From Prorocentrum cordatum (lineage: Eukaryota > Sar > Dinophyceae > Prorocentrales > Prorocentraceae), in contig CAUYUJ010016059.1 in assembly GCA_963575745.1 (NCBI GenBank), forward strand, positions 1,164,849 through 1,228,848: a stretch of DNA of 64,000 nucleotides, read 5' to 3'. The notes below the pieces were generated by a model that saw only the letters and a program-made list of their open reading frames with translations, made no database searches and had not been told where the DNA came from. The position numbers were made by a program, and so were the translations under genes. Shown piece by piece: positions 43,721-55,209 of this stretch. Numbering within the stretch: the first letter of the stretch is position 1; each line of letters starts with the position of its first letter.

Positions 43721-44466
43721 AGCGACTGTCGCTGAGCGACAGACGAAGGAGTGTCGCGCGGGATGGAAAAAACTTAAGGCGGAGAAGAATCCACTGTCGG
43801 AGTCGCCGGCTTGGACTGGCCCTCGGGCACTGGCCGGGCCGGGCTGGAACGCGCTACGGATCCTGGAGGCCAGGCCCCCAACGAACAAAGGAGTGAACAA
43901 GGCAACAGTGTCTCTCTGGTCGCAGACGCACCCTTTCGGCCAGGTGGGGTTCGCGGGGGTGCACGATAGCCTGGCGCCGCTGGCGGTCACGCCGTCGACG
44001 CATTACAGATGCCTCGCGCCGTCGCGTAGTCGTCGCCTCTGTCAGCGTCGTCGTCGTCGAGGGCGAACGCTCTTGCCGCTCGCACCCAGCGCCGCCGTGC
44101 GGTATCGGTAATGCTGCTTGCGCTGATTCCTGCATGGCGGCTCTCTGCGCCTGCGCCGGACCGGATGCTGGCTGGACCTATGTCGGGCGATGCGGGGGCG
44201 CACTGCCGCAACCTGCGCCTCGTTCCAGGAATCCTGAACTCGGCTGCGTCCAAGAGATGGGCGTCCAAGAGGGGGGGTGTCGCAAGTCATGGCCCCAGGC
44301 ACGTGCGCGAACGAGGAGGGGGGGGCAGCCAAGATGTCCCGTACCCCGCATTGGCGGCACGCACCAGGGGGTTGGGAGAGGGGGCAAGGCATATTAGAAG
44401 CAGGCTGCTTCTTGGAATCGGTGTGGGCAGATGCGCGTTGGGAACCGGGCGGCTGCAAGACTGCAG
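43721..44466. other. Unassigned DNA before LINE C
   Basis: Contains the dispersed 62-bp repeat copy 2. No coding content recognised. Confidence 0.4.
44246..44309 (+). repeat. Dispersed 62-bp repeat, copy 2
   Basis: Partner of 12,618-12,679. It lies about 150 bp before the LINE C fragment. Confidence 0.65.
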
Positions 44467-44780
44467 ATGATGAGTACGCCGACGACACCGCCTTGATTTA
44501 TGCATCATCTACTTGTGCACAGGCAGCTTTGAACAGCCTGCTGGTTCGAGCAGCTCCGCACGGTCTGCTTCACAATTGGGACAGCGCCGTCGTCCTGCGC
44601 ATCGGCAGCCCGTCGCCGACCCTGGATCCGAGCGGCCGACCTATTCCTGGTGCGCGGCAGCACGTGTACCTTGGCGGCCTGGTGACGACCAGTGGATCCG
44701 CCGGACGTGCGGTCTCTCGAAGATTGGGTGAAGCGCAGGGTACGTTCACGATCTCGGAGGCGGTGCGGGGTCTTCTCTGA
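44467..44780 (+). pseudogene. RT fragment of LINE C (YADD box to YLGG)
   Basis: About 104 residues in one frame ending at a TGA. Contains YADDTALI and HVYLGGLV. It represents palm motif C to the E-like region of a LINE reverse transcriptase. Too short to be functional. Confidence 0.7.
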
Positions 44781-45345
44781 GCAGGAGTAGGAAGCAGAGG
44801 ATTGATGAGTCGTGGGTCATCTCCAAATTATTTTAGTCTAAAGACAGAAAGGCCAAACAAAGCTGAAGATTTTCGGGTTAACTCTTTCCAGGACTCTTGC
44901 TTAAGAACAGTCAGGGGGGATACCACAACTCATGATTTTGTGAGTGTCCAACTGACGAGTTTGGGACATTGCGGCGGCGCGCCCTCTGGCAGACCAGCTG
45001 ATTGCCAGGCAGCTGTGCCTTTTGGACGAGAAACACTTCTTCCAGACACCAGCATTGTTTGCAAATCCTTTTCTCCAACCTTCGTCAACGCAGCTGCCCC
45101 GGCCAGGCGGCGTGCGCAAGCGAGGGCGTCCCAGAGCTTCCTGGGGGCACATGGCCAAAATGCATGCTCTCAGGGCCGTGGGAGGCGACGAAGATCGTCT
45201 GCCGCTCTGGACAGAGACAACAACTGTGTCAACACGTGGGTCGGATAGCGGCTGTTCGACAATATGCCGTTTCACTCTGACCTCTGACTGTTCGCACTGC
45301 TGCAGGCGTGCCGTCATGGCACGGCATCAGACCTGACCTGCTTCT
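44467..45345 (+). mobile_element. LINE C: 5'-truncated non-LTR retrotransposon
   Basis: Only element in the plus orientation. It begins inside RT with ADDEYADDTALIYASSTC (YADD catalytic box) and continues to HVYLGGLVTTSGSAG, a conserved post-catalytic RT motif. After a stop at about 44,780 the sequence is frame-disrupted but still shows PLADQLIARQLCLLDE and then RKRGRPRASWGHMAKM near 45,110-45,160, the basic R-G-R-P-R motif found near the C-terminus of many dinoflagellate LINE RT proteins. Everything upstream of the YADD box is missing. Confidence 0.7.
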
Positions 45346-45457
45346 TGGAAGGCACTGGCCCTGCATCTGTAGACATGGCCCGCGCCCTAAAATAATCAGG
45401 GCTGCTTCTAAGACCCCCCCCTTCTGAAGGGTTCCCCCCGGGGGCGAAGGCGACCCC

Positions 45458-45603
45458 AGGAGGAGGAGGAGGAGGAAAAGGAGGAGGAGAAGGAGGAGGA
45501 GAAGGAGGAGGGGTTGGAGGAGATGGATGGGGATGGAGGAGGAGGAGGAGGAGGAGGAGGAGGAGGAGGAGGAGGAGGAGGAGGAGGAGGAGGAGGGGGA
45601 GGA
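45458..45603. repeat. (GGA)n tract, 3' tail of LINE B
   Basis: On the minus strand LINE B ends ...GTGCGCTCC followed by (TCC)n. Contains minor variants (GGAAAA, GGATGG) at its far end. Confidence 0.8.
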
Positions 45604-45634
45604 GCGCACTAGCCCAAGAGAGGGGACGAAGCGG

Positions 45635-46765
45635 TCAAGAGCAAGACAGAGGACGAGACGAAGACTCGATGGTCCCACCCTCCAAGCGCGCCTGGGCCAG
45701 CAGCGGGCTCTGCTGGGGAGCGCTGCCGACAATCTGCTGGAGGTCAGTCTGCTTCCGACAGACCTGCTGCAGACGAGCCTGGGCTACGCCTATCAGATTA
45801 GACGACCTGCGTCGAATTGTGTGGTGCACATGAAAGCACACATCAAAATATAGGACAATCGAGATAAGCGAATTCGACGAGATGGGAAAATAACGATGCA
45901 ATTGGAACCGCTCGATACCTGTAGCCAGCAAGAGCGCACTAGGGAGCCCGGGAAGGAAACTACCAAGCAAGTCAATCCTCGGACATTCTAGTATATGGCA
46001 GAGATGATCACTTTCAGCTAAACCGCAGGCAGCGCAGGGGGCCGTGGAATTCCGAAAACGCCCCGGGGTACACCAGGCACTAAACAAATTTTTTTTTTTT
46101 TTTTTTTTTTTTTCAAAAAAAACGAAGCCAAGACAGACGGGGGAACATTCGGCGAGGCCCTCCAGAAGGCCATCAGTATACAATCTTCTTGGGCCACTAG
46201 ACAGATGCGGGCTGAACTTACGCAGGCGGCGGCTCACAGTGCCGTGGATATCGAGGGGGTCGACCATGTGCATGTACTTCTCTACTTTCTTCTGGAGTGG
46301 CATTTCATACGTGGGGATACTCGGGATATCTGAGAGAACTCTGAAGTTGTCAATCATATTCTTCAGTATCGAACTTTTCCACCAGGGCCGAAACTCCCAG
46401 GCAACGCAGCACTCTGGATCGTCGGCGAATCCGAATAACGCTTCTCGAGCATCTTGAAAGGCAGGAGAGTACATGGCAGCGCGGAACATAGCAGCTCGAC
46501 TGGTCCGTTCCAGACATCTGGCATTGAGGGGGAAACCTAACTGAGTGAGCGCGCGCATGACATTGTGGGTGGAAGCACTGTTCGGGCCAACCGTCTGCCT
46601 TTGCAAACACTCGTGCTCAATCTTGAGGGCCTGCTTCGGGGGGGCCAACATCCCAGCAACGAAGGTCAGGACCAAAAAGGCGAGCAAGTTATACTGTGCG
46701 ACCGACTTAGTAAGCCCAAGATCCAAACCCTTGACGAATGCATCTCTCCTGGAATACTGAATCAA
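45635..46765 (-). pseudogene. LINE B RT C-terminal part with zinc finger
   Basis: Open frame that continues the thumb region and ends with PCAACGLAESDHLCHILECP, a C-x2-C...H...C finger typical of LINE C-termini. It contains a lysine run encoded by 25 consecutive A (plus-strand T at 46,089-46,113), which looks like a homopolymer expansion that happens to keep the frame. Confidence 0.65.
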
Positions 46766-46886
46766 GGCCGGCCCCCAAGATGCCCAAGCACTATCAGGCC
46801 CAAGATTGATACCTAGATACTTGCCGTACTTCGCAAACTGGAGGCCACCGACTTCGATGCCATCGTCGATCAGGGCCTTCCGAAAC

Positions 46887-47711
46887 TCAGACTCTGTGAA
46901 TCCGCCGATGAAGACAACTTTGGTTTTTTTTTTCCGCGCGTTGACGTAGAGCCCGAAAGCGGGGCCAGCATCGGCCCATAACCAAAAAACTCACAGGGAA
47001 AGCCTCGTACACCTGCCCCGAAGAGATGCCCGCATCATCGGCGAATGCACCAACACTGTGCACAAGTTGCGGGAGCAGAAGACAGATGTTGCGCAAGACC
47101 GGGTCGATCGTCAGCGCGAACAGCGACCCGCTGACTGGGCATCCCTGCTTAACTCCTCGACCGATCCAATATCCTATATCCTCATGAAAACCACCATAAG
47201 AAATCGAAACCCGAACCTTACCGTAGAGACACTGAATAGCACGGATGATATACTGCGGGATGCCCACAGCAGAAAGCGTGGCGAACGTGGCAGAATGCAG
47301 CAGGCTGGGCAACGCGGCGCATACGTCGTACAGGATGATCCCGCACCGCTGCGCACGCCGCTGTACGTGCCAATGCAGAGCTCGAAACTCTAGCTCCAGG
47401 ATATGTTCAATCATATTTCGCCCAGGGATAAAGCCACGCTGGTCACGTATACAGGTAAGCCGACATACTGAACTAAGAGGACGCTTCGCCGCTAGAGAGA
47501 CGAGCTTGTTGGCCGCACGCGACATCGCGAGGGGTCGCGTGACCTCTGGGCTCCAAGCAAACAACTTCAAATCCTCATCCTCCGAGCCTTTTTGCCAGGA
47601 AAATAGTGAGCCCGTAGTTGGAAGTCCCATGGCACGTGCCATGCTCCAAGATGTGCTCATATAGCTTGCGCAGCGGACGAAGCCCAGCATCCCCTGCCCT
47701 AGACCACCCAC
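46887..47711 (-). pseudogene. LINE B reverse transcriptase core
   Basis: Contains DQRGFIPGRNMIEH (block 2), LYDVCAALPSLL (motif A Asp), GRGVKQGCPVSGSLF (motif B) and GAFADDAGI (motif C). After QVYEAF the frame is lost, and the continuation KVVFIGGFTESEF and KYGKYLGINLGPDSA lies in other frames around 46,800-46,930. Frame breaks coincide with A-runs, so some may be sequence errors. Confidence 0.75.
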
Positions 47712-48609
47712 TGTATGGAATCCCAGCAGGCCCTGGAGCAGTAGCCCGAGTCTTCGAATCCATGGCCAGAAGTTCCTCCTCGTCTAACTTCCAAAGCTGT
47801 GACCCGGGGGCCCTCTGGACATGCTCTAGAAATCCAGCAATCAAGCGACGGTCTGCAGGTGCATCAGCATGCACACGGCCCCAATGGGCGGCAAGTGCAC
47901 GAGCACCCTCACGAGGACAAAGAATCGGCACTCCAAGCGGGTCAGTAACGGCTTGTAACGGAATCCTCGCTGCTGCTGAATTCCATGCGGACCGAAAAGT
48001 AGAGAGATGGTTTATCTTGTTGCGCTGTTTCTGTTTGCTAAGTTTCCCATCATTCTGAACTTCGGCAAACTGCTGATCAATCTGCTGACGATTTAGGGCG
48101 CTGAAGTGGGTGAAGAAGCCGTTATAGTCCCGATAGGTACCGGTGTGCTGGTCGAAATAGGCACCCAACTTTGGGTAAGCCGGAAGCGCACGACGAAGCA
48201 AATATACGTCACCAGCATGCTCCGCACGCATAGCGGCGAGCGACCGCGCGATAAACTTGGGCGTCGAGGCAGCGCCCTTCTCTTCAAGACGATGCTGAAC
48301 TTGTTTCGAGGCGTGATGGATCGCGGCTCGATTCTCTTCAACCCGGGCGACTGGACAGGATGAGGGCTCTCCGGCAGCTCCAAAGAGCTCTTGGAGGACC
48401 TTAGGGTACAAGTTGTGCTTGGTGACCCAAGAGGGAACTTTAGGGATGCCACGGGGAGCCCTGGGAGCGAGTACGGCATAAACAGGTACATGATCTGTCA
48501 ACGTAGAAGTATTAGCCACACACCCCAGAGTGCCGGAACTCGGACATAGATCCAAGAGTACAGCTGCTGGAAGAGTAAAACAAATCCTGTCCAGCCTTGC
48601 CAGGGACAC
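47575..48609 (-). pseudogene. LINE B endonuclease C-terminus and RT N-terminal part
   Basis: The open frame begins SLARLDRICFTLP, the D-R motif of the APE endonuclease, followed by TDHVPVYAVL, the D-H motif. Residues from IPKVPSWVTKH onward are the linker to RT. Further on, ATAPGPAGIPYSGW is the first RT block. The frame ends at 47,575 after FLAKRLGG. The endonuclease N-terminal half (Asn and Glu catalytic motifs) is missing. Confidence 0.75.
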
Positions 48610-48610
48610 C

Positions 48611-48673
48611 AGAGGAGGAGGAGGAGGGGGAGGAGGAGGAGGAGGAGGAGGAGGAGGAGGAGGAGGAGGAGGA
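48611..48673. repeat. (GGA)n tract between LINE A and LINE B
   Basis: On the minus strand LINE A ends ...GCTGGGCTCC followed by (TCC)n, and LINE B begins at its far side. Confidence 0.85.
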
Positions 48674-48704
48674 GCCCAGCGTACCGAGGGGTTCGTCAGC
48701 CACG

Positions 48705-51700
48705 CTAGCCGCGGGGCGACCGCGCCTTGTCGACGCCGAGGCCGACGAGAGGCGAGGCGGGTCGCGCGGGCGCGGGCCTGGATGAGGCAGCTGCGCTGGT
48801 CGGGGAAGTTGCCGACGGGGCGGCCATCGGCCGAGAAGTAGTTTCAATCAGAGGCTGGTGAGAAGTCGAGAGGACAGATTCAGAGACGGAGAGCGGCGGC
48901 GGCGGATGCCGCGGATGGCAGAGGGGGGGGGGGGGGACAGGCGAGACGGCAGAGGGCAGCAGCAAGGCAGCCTCGAGAGGGGGAGGGGGCGGGGAAGAGA
49001 TGGGGGCGGTCGAAAAGATAAAGCGGCGAGTGCGCCCAGCAGCTGGGATACGCAAAACTCGGGAGGGAGGGTCAATCCTGAGACCGTGGAGAATATTCGG
49101 AAAGGCGTGGCCACTCGATGGGTCGAGCGACGGGGTAATGGCGGGAAACAGTGAAGGCACAAACGCGGAGGGAGGGGGAGCAGGCGAGGGGCAAGCAGAG
49201 GCAGGGGCAGAGTTCAACGGAGCGAGGGGCGAGGCGAGGGAGGAGATGAAAGATCGCTCTAAGATGGGCGCAGGATGCACGTGCAGGAGAGGCGAGATGA
49301 CGGGATGAATAGAACAAATGTTCTCGACTGGGGGCTCATGACGGGAAAGCGATCCCGCCGCGGAACTGGGAGAGGCAGGAGATATCCTCTGGGAGCACGG
49401 AGACGCCGAGGACGCACAGCAGGAGGCAATCCGCGAGGAGGAGGCCGCCACCCACGGAGCGGTCGGAGCAATCGACGACGTCAGAGTAGCCGAAATCGAG
49501 GAGCAGGGCGGGTGCGGGGAAGACAAGGCCATAGGCGTCGTCGATAGAAGGCGTCCGTGCATCGAGCGCCCCACTGCAATCGACACCACAGAGCTGGATG
49601 GCGGCGCCTCGCAATTTACTCGAGCCTGGGGCAGCGGGTTCGAGGAGCACCCGCGGCCAGGACTTTGCGATCTGACACCAACAGAAGGGAAAGGCCACGC
49701 CTCGCAATTTACTCGAGGAGCCTGGGAAGGCGGGCTCGAGGAGCACCCGCCACCAGGACTTTGCGATCTGACGCCTTCAGCACCAAAGGCGGGAAGAGAC
49801 CAAGCCACCTCGTCGCAATTTACTCCAGATGCCTGCTCAGACGGGATCGAGGAGCACCCCCTGGCAGGACTTGGCGTTCTGACATCATGCACCGCCGCAA
49901 CAGGGCGGAGGTCGAGCATGACGAGGTCGTCCGAGTCGTCCGCATCCTCCGAGGAGCTGGGAGATGATGATCCAGACGTCGTCGAAAGCGGGGGCATGGT
50001 CGCGCTGCGCGAAGAGGAGGAGGAAGAACTCGACGACGAAGATGAACTTGAGGAGGAGCTGGCAGGACGGGGCACACGAGGAGGCCAGTGGGGAACAAGT
50101 GAAGCTCGTTCCTCGTCCGAAGCACGAGAGGGGTGCGCGAGACGCATCGCCCTCACCCCCGCCAGAGCGCATGCGTGGGTCTGCTGTGCAGAGAGCGGCC
50201 ACTCACGGATGGTGCGGGCCTCGTTGTACATGTTGTACGCGGCCGTGAGCAGCGAGAACGAGGAGAACGAAGGAGACGCCAGACCCCGGCGAGAAAACCA
50301 ATCGAGCGGAAAAGGGCGTGCCAAAGCCCGTCTGAGAGCACGATGCATAGGTGGGGATCTCGTATAGTGACGGAGGGGCTCGATTCGCTGCATGCATCCG
50401 AACGCGCAAGGTCTCTGGCCCAGCGGGGAGATGATCCTTGCCGAAGTCATCGAGCCGTCACACCAGGTGCGCAGCGCGGCCCATGCCCACGAGCACGGAC
50501 AGCGAGCAAGCATCGCGGCACAGCTGTCCCAGTCGATAGAGTCGAGACGGTCCCTCGCACGCCCAGCAATCTGCATCAGCCGCCGGCGGAAGAGAACCTG
50601 AATCGGCCGAGCCGAACACGCAAGTTGGCGTAGAGCAAGGTGTGCAGCACGCTGAGGCCGAGATCGCTGTCCAGGGGCAGGGGAGAGAGCGGCGCGAGCA
50701 GCAGGGAGCGCGGCATCCAGGAGGGCAGAGAGACCAGAACCCTCAGGAGCACGGCCGAGAGCAGCAGCCTCCAGGTTCTCCGCCAGCGCCGTGGACTTCC
50801 AGAAGCCAGGATACAGGCGCCCGTGCGGCAGCATGTCGAGCGTCACGTCGGTGTCCCTCGCGGCGATGTGCTCGCGCATGCGGGACAGGATGGGCTCCCA
50901 GCACGGGTAAGTGAGCAGCGCAGCGCGCGTGATGGATGCCGCAGCCACGTGCGCCCATCGGATGATCCTGGGCGCCCCCCACCTCTCCAGCTGCACCCAC
51001 ACGTCGAGACCGAAGGTGCCGAGAGGAAGACGATAAACTTGTGCCAGCACTGCAAGCTCGGGTTGAAGGACCGAGCGCGGGATCCAGGAGAACTGTGCCA
51101 CGTACGAGAGAGTAGTAACAGCGCGGGAATTGTATAACTGGGCGGACTGGCTGGCAGGAGTGGTGCCACGGCCAATAGCTTGAGCCCGCAAACGCAGCTT
51201 AGTGAGCGGGTCGGTCCACGAACGATCGGGGGCGGCCCCAGGACCCAGCGAGATGCCCAGGTAGAGCAGGCAGTCGACCACTTCAAAGGAGGACCACTCG
51301 GGGACCCAGTAGGAGATCTCCTGGAGGACGCGGGTGGCGAGCTCGGGGGAGAAGGGCCCGCAGAGAGGGACCACCTTGCACTTGCTGACCTTCAACGCGA
51401 GGTTGGCCATGCCAGAGGCCTTGGACACCGCCCCGAAGACTCGAACGAGGTCGGCGATCGCGGAGAGCGCGCCCCCAATGTCGTCCGCACAGGCCCGCAC
51501 GAGGCCAGATAAGGGAAGCTCAACCACTTGGACCAGCTCAGAGAGGAAAGCAGCCGTACTGAACGCAAATAACGATCCCGAGAGAGCGCAGCCCTGAATG
51601 ATGCCACTGTCAATCCAATATACATGTTCAAGAGTCCCCTGCACCATAGCAACCCCGCCGATCGCAGCGTACAGGAAAGCGACGAAGTCGAGGAAGCGAT

Positions 51701-52307
51701 CAGGGAGCCCGAGAGTCCGAAGAGCGAGGGTCATGAAGCCTTGGTTCAGGGACGGGAAGGCCTGGCCGAAGTCCAGGGGGTACAAGAGCGGGATATCCAG
51801 GGAACCATGGGGAATGACCGAGAGCATCCTGGCCGAAGCGTCGAGCTCGATGATATTCTCACCGAAGTTGCGGCGAGGGATGAACCCGCGCTGGCAAGAG
51901 GGGATGAGGTCCAGGGCAGGGCGAACAGCACGATTCATCGTCGCAGAGATGAGCTTGATGTCACAATTCCTAAGACCGAGGACACGAACTTTGTCTGGGG
52001 CCCGCACGAACCCCCCTGATTGCAACTCGTTGTCAGTGACATTTTTTCGGCAGGAAGATCTGAATAGTGTCCGATGCAGAGGCGAACAGGAACTGGCCAT
52101 CTCCGATCCACTCGAGAGGACCCCATAGAACCTCCACAGCAAAGGGGTGGGCCTGCCACGCAGCATATGGAAGAGCGTCGGGGCCAGGAGCGGAGTGTTG
52201 AGCGCCACGAATAGCAGCACGGAGCATAGCACGGGAAGGCGGGGGGAGATGAAGATCATCAGCACGGGGCAGGAGACGATGGAGGTAGGGGCGAGCAGCG
52301 TCTTCAT
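48705..52307 (-). pseudogene. LINE A reverse transcriptase with long Ser/Pro tail
   Basis: The frame is genuine from about residue 90. Before that, another frame holds the first RT block (APGPDALPYAAW at 52,160-52,195), so a shift lies near 52,050. Landmarks: CQRGFIPRRNF (about 138-148), LDFGQAFPSLN with Asp179, SGIIQGCALSGSLF (about 234-247), RACADDIGG with ADD at 274-276, then VSKCKVVPL. The finger CAFGCMQRIEPLRHY follows. After about residue 740 comes a 460-residue Ser/Pro-rich extension including a poly-Ser run and a threefold repeat. The length far exceeds ordinary LINE RT proteins. Confidence 0.8.
49590..49905 (-). repeat. Threefold repeat in LINE A tail (about 100 bp)
   Basis: Three units encode VR(S/T)(Q/P)SP..GCSS.P..(Q)A..VNC(D/E). 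CGCAATTTACT and GACTTTGCGATCTGAC are the best-conserved DNA words. Confidence 0.7.
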
Positions 52308-52404
52308 CCCAAGGCTTCTTCCTGAAAGTGGGACCCCAGTAGTCGGTGAGGGCCGTCAGCCGCTGGGACGGGTCGGAGACAATCTCGCCACTCGCAAGAC
52401 GAAC

Positions 52405-54530
52405 TCACGAGAGGGAGACCCGACGATTCAGAGGTGACCACAATCTCGCTCTGCGCTCCAAAGCTCTGATCTGAAGTCTGATTTGAGCACGGCCCCCCAG
52501 ACGACGACGGCGAGCTTCCAACTCCTCCTTGGCGGCGGCCGCTGCAGCAGACTGGATCTCATCGACCCAGGCCTGGAACGAAGGAGGATGTATCAGCTCA
52601 ACCTTGCCAGCCCGCACATTGGTCATGCCCACAGCCACGGGATGCGATTCCTGAAGGCGGCGCGCAAGCGGAACGTCTTGACGCCAGACAACTCGTGCCA
52701 GTGCTCGTGCAAGCTGGAGAAGGGCGTGGGGAGGATGAGGGCGAGCACGGAAGAGACGATCCCGAACTTCGGCAGAGGCGATTTTCAGCAACTTTTTGTA
52801 GTGCTCGAGCTTGACGGGCGGGAACATCTGGGACCAGTCGGAGGCCTTGATGAGACCCTCGCGGCGCTGCTTGAACGCTGGCTCGTGGAATATGTGCTTG
52901 GGAATGGCTCGCTCGTCCTGAACCCTGGGGGCCCTGGAGGCGAAAGAGATCAGCACGGCGGCGTGGTCCGAGACGCATCTATCCGACGCTAACGCAGCCG
53001 AGTCGACAGTCGACGCCTGAACCACAAGTTGACACATCTGCCATCCCGAGAGCGAGCAAAAGAATCGATCGATGGACGATTCAGCATTCCCAGCACGCTC
53101 ATAGTGCGATGGGGCATCACTTTCAATCTCAAGCAGCGGGGCAAGAGCGCCCCGCCACTGCGGAGCGCGGGCCTGGTGCTGCCGCGCACTCCGCCGCACA
53201 GCCGCAGCGGGCATATGCAGCAGGACGGACTCGTGCGAGGAAAAGTTGAAGTCGCCATTGACCACGACCATATGCGAGTCTGGTGCTCGCCCAGACGCAG
53301 CCCGAGCAGCACGGATATCACGTGCAACGCGAGCAACTTCTGCCAAATAAAGACCATGATTGTGTACGTTGTACACCTGAAGGCATACATCTCCCAAAGA
53401 TATATCAACCCGAAGAACGCGCCCAGGGACGATAGGGGCAGGAGGATGGACGACAGCACCAGGACGAAGAGGAGGAAGTACGACTGCGACGCCCCCACGG
53501 ATGCTGCCGCCAGCATCAGCGTCACAAAAGCTAGAGCGCACAGTAAGAGCACGTGCCACTGTGCCCAAGAAAGAGACAAGTTGATGATGATCCTGGTGGA
53601 CCTCCTGGAGAGAAAGGACCGTCTCAGACAGACGGAGCTTGATGAGGTACTGGCGCTTCAGATCTGCTTTCTCTCCTCCAGCTTGCAAGAGCGCCCTGGC
53701 GTTCCAGGAGGCAAAGCGAAGCGGTCTCGCCGAAGAGGAAGAAGACGGCGAGGAGGAGCGAAAGAGGGAGCACGCGCTAAAGAGACCACTGGCTGGTCTC
53801 GACTGGGTGGGCGATCTCCTTGGTCGCCTCGCGGAGGCGGGCAACATCCATGCGGTTGTGCTCGAGCTTCGGGATGTCCCAGTAGATGACGGGGGGGGGG
53901 GGGGGGGGGGGCGCCCCCCCGAGGCGACCTCGATCTGCATGATCTTGTCCCAACCAACCAGCAGGGCGCCACGCTCGCGGTCGGTGTAGATCCGCTTCCC
54001 AGGGTAAGCCTCCTCCACCAATCTGCGCACTCTACGGAGGACGATCTCCTGCTTGATCTGCTTGGGGCTCCTGTCGGGGCCGAGGTGGATGCGGCAGCGC
54101 ACATCGCCAGGCGGGGTAATCCAAAATGCTTTCCATTCTGTGCCTTCGCGTAGGTTGGCAAGGACACGGTCGACCTTGCGGGAAGCGACCCCGACGGGGC
54201 CGTTGAACTTGATCTCGAAACGCTTGCATGGGACCGTGCCTTTGGCAGCGATCTGGCAGTCGTTGCTGGCACTCTCAAAACCGATAGAAGACAGCCAGGG
54301 AGCCAGCACCTCACGAACACTTTCCAATGAAGAGGGGCGCTGGGGGATGGCCACAACCATGGTCGTGTCAATGTCGCGATTGAAGCCAGCAGGAACTTGT
54401 GACTGGGGACGAGGACGGGCCTCAGCGAGAGCGAGTTCTTTCCTGAGCTCGGCCATCTCCCGACGGATGTCCACGAGGTCCTGGTCGTGCTTGGCGGTTG
54501 CTGGAAGAGTGGGCGTCGATGGCGCCCTTC
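52405..54530 (-). pseudogene. LINE A RNA-binding-like domain and APE endonuclease
   Basis: Begins in frame near DLVDIRREMAELRKELALAE, continues with a compact domain having VRCRIHLGPDRSPKQIKQEI and RIYTDRERGALLVGWDK, then a Pro-rich loop at the G20 run. The endonuclease has RFASWNARALL (Asn), VLSLQEVHQD (Glu), VVNGDFNFS (G-D-F-N), SIDRFFCS (Asp-Arg) and VSDHAAVLIS (S-D-H), the full set of APE/EEP catalytic motifs in order. Between the G20 run and RFASWN the better frame is DIPKLEHNRMDVARLREATK, so a shift occurs there. Endonuclease nicks target DNA to prime reverse transcription. Confidence 0.8.
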
Positions 54531-55184
54531 TGCTGGTCGATCTGGGCCTGCAGCCTGCGCGACAGAGAGTCAGGCTGGGGTGTGGCGGCCTTGCGCACAT
54601 CGGCCTCGAGGGTCTCGGTGTGGGTTTGGACCAGGGCTCTGAGATTCTCCACGGCGGCGAGCAGGGGCTTGTTGCTCTCGGCGGCGGTCTTGGCAATGGA
54701 GTCACCAAAGTCCTCCTTGATGGAGTCAAACTCGGCACGGCATAACTGGCGAATGAAGTCTTCGTAGCCTTCGGGCATCTCGTCGTCCAGAGCAGGGGGG
54801 CAACTCAGCGTCAGCGTCATCATGAACAGCCTCCCCAGGGAGGGCGCGACGCTTCTGCGGGTTGGGGTCGGTGAAGCGGGACGGAGCAGCTCCTTTGCCT
54901 TGAACTTTACCTTTGCCAGACTTGACCTCCTGGGACGGGAAGGTCGGTGCATCCTCCAGCTGCTCGAGCTGCGAGGTCGTGAGCTCATCACCGCGAGGGC
55001 TCGCCACCATCACCGCAAGTTGACTGGTCGAGGGAAGAGACGGTGCGGGGGCCCAACTCCCGCGGTAAAGGCACAAGATAACGATCAGAAGACTGATGAG
55101 CGGGCTGGAGAGTGGCCTCAAAGCGGAACCTCCCTCGCGCTCAGGTGTCGCCCCGAAAGACTCGCGGTCGTCGGGACGGTTCAT
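54422..55184 (-). pseudogene. LINE A first coding region (ORF1-like)
   Basis: The ATG at 55,182-55,184 opens MNRPDDRESFGATPEREGG, three bases after the spliced leader. A short hydrophobic stretch (LISLLIVILCLY) follows. The frame shifts after ALPGEAVHD near 54,820, and the second frame carries DDEMPEGYEDFIRQLC and a coiled-coil-like run (ENLRALVQTHTETLEADV). A second shift near 54,530 leads into the frame of the next feature. The basic and coiled-coil character fits an RNA-binding chaperone-like N-terminal region. Confidence 0.6.
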
Positions 55185-55187
55185 GGC

Positions 55188-55209
55188 CTTGAGCCAAAAT
55201 GGCTACGGA
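55188..55209 (-). other. Genomic copy of dinoflagellate spliced leader
   Basis: All 22 bases match the conserved leader with T at the variable first position (contains GTAGCCATTTTGGCTCAAG). In cells this sequence is added to mRNA 5' ends by trans-splicing. Here it is followed by GCC and then the ATG of the LINE ORF at 55,184, and preceded by (TCC)n. This is how a reverse-transcribed, trans-spliced mRNA would look after integration. Confidence 0.95.

Larger units (their letters stand above)
45604..48609 (-). mobile_element. LINE B: 5'-truncated APE-type LINE
   Basis: Starts inside the endonuclease domain, right against a (TCC)n tract, and ends in its own (TCC)n tail. It carries the endonuclease end, linker, RT and a Cys/His finger. 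Frameshifts separate the pieces. It lies directly 3' of LINE A in the same orientation. Confidence 0.85.
48674..55209 (-). mobile_element. LINE A: APE-type LINE headed by spliced leader
   Basis: Spans from an exact spliced-leader sequence (55,188-55,209) to a (TCC)n tail. Coding order is a coiled-coil/RNA-binding-like region, APE endonuclease, reverse transcriptase, Cys/His finger, then a long Ser/Pro tail. At least four frame changes make this copy inactive as read, though a G20 run at 53,890-53,909 may be misread. It lies within the giant intron in the orientation of the host gene. Confidence 0.85.

Noticed and set aside
52989-53579. Highly hydrophobic minus-strand ORF resembling a membrane protein
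   Set aside because: It is a shifted frame of the LINE A endonuclease, whose catalytic motifs lie in the overlapping frame.
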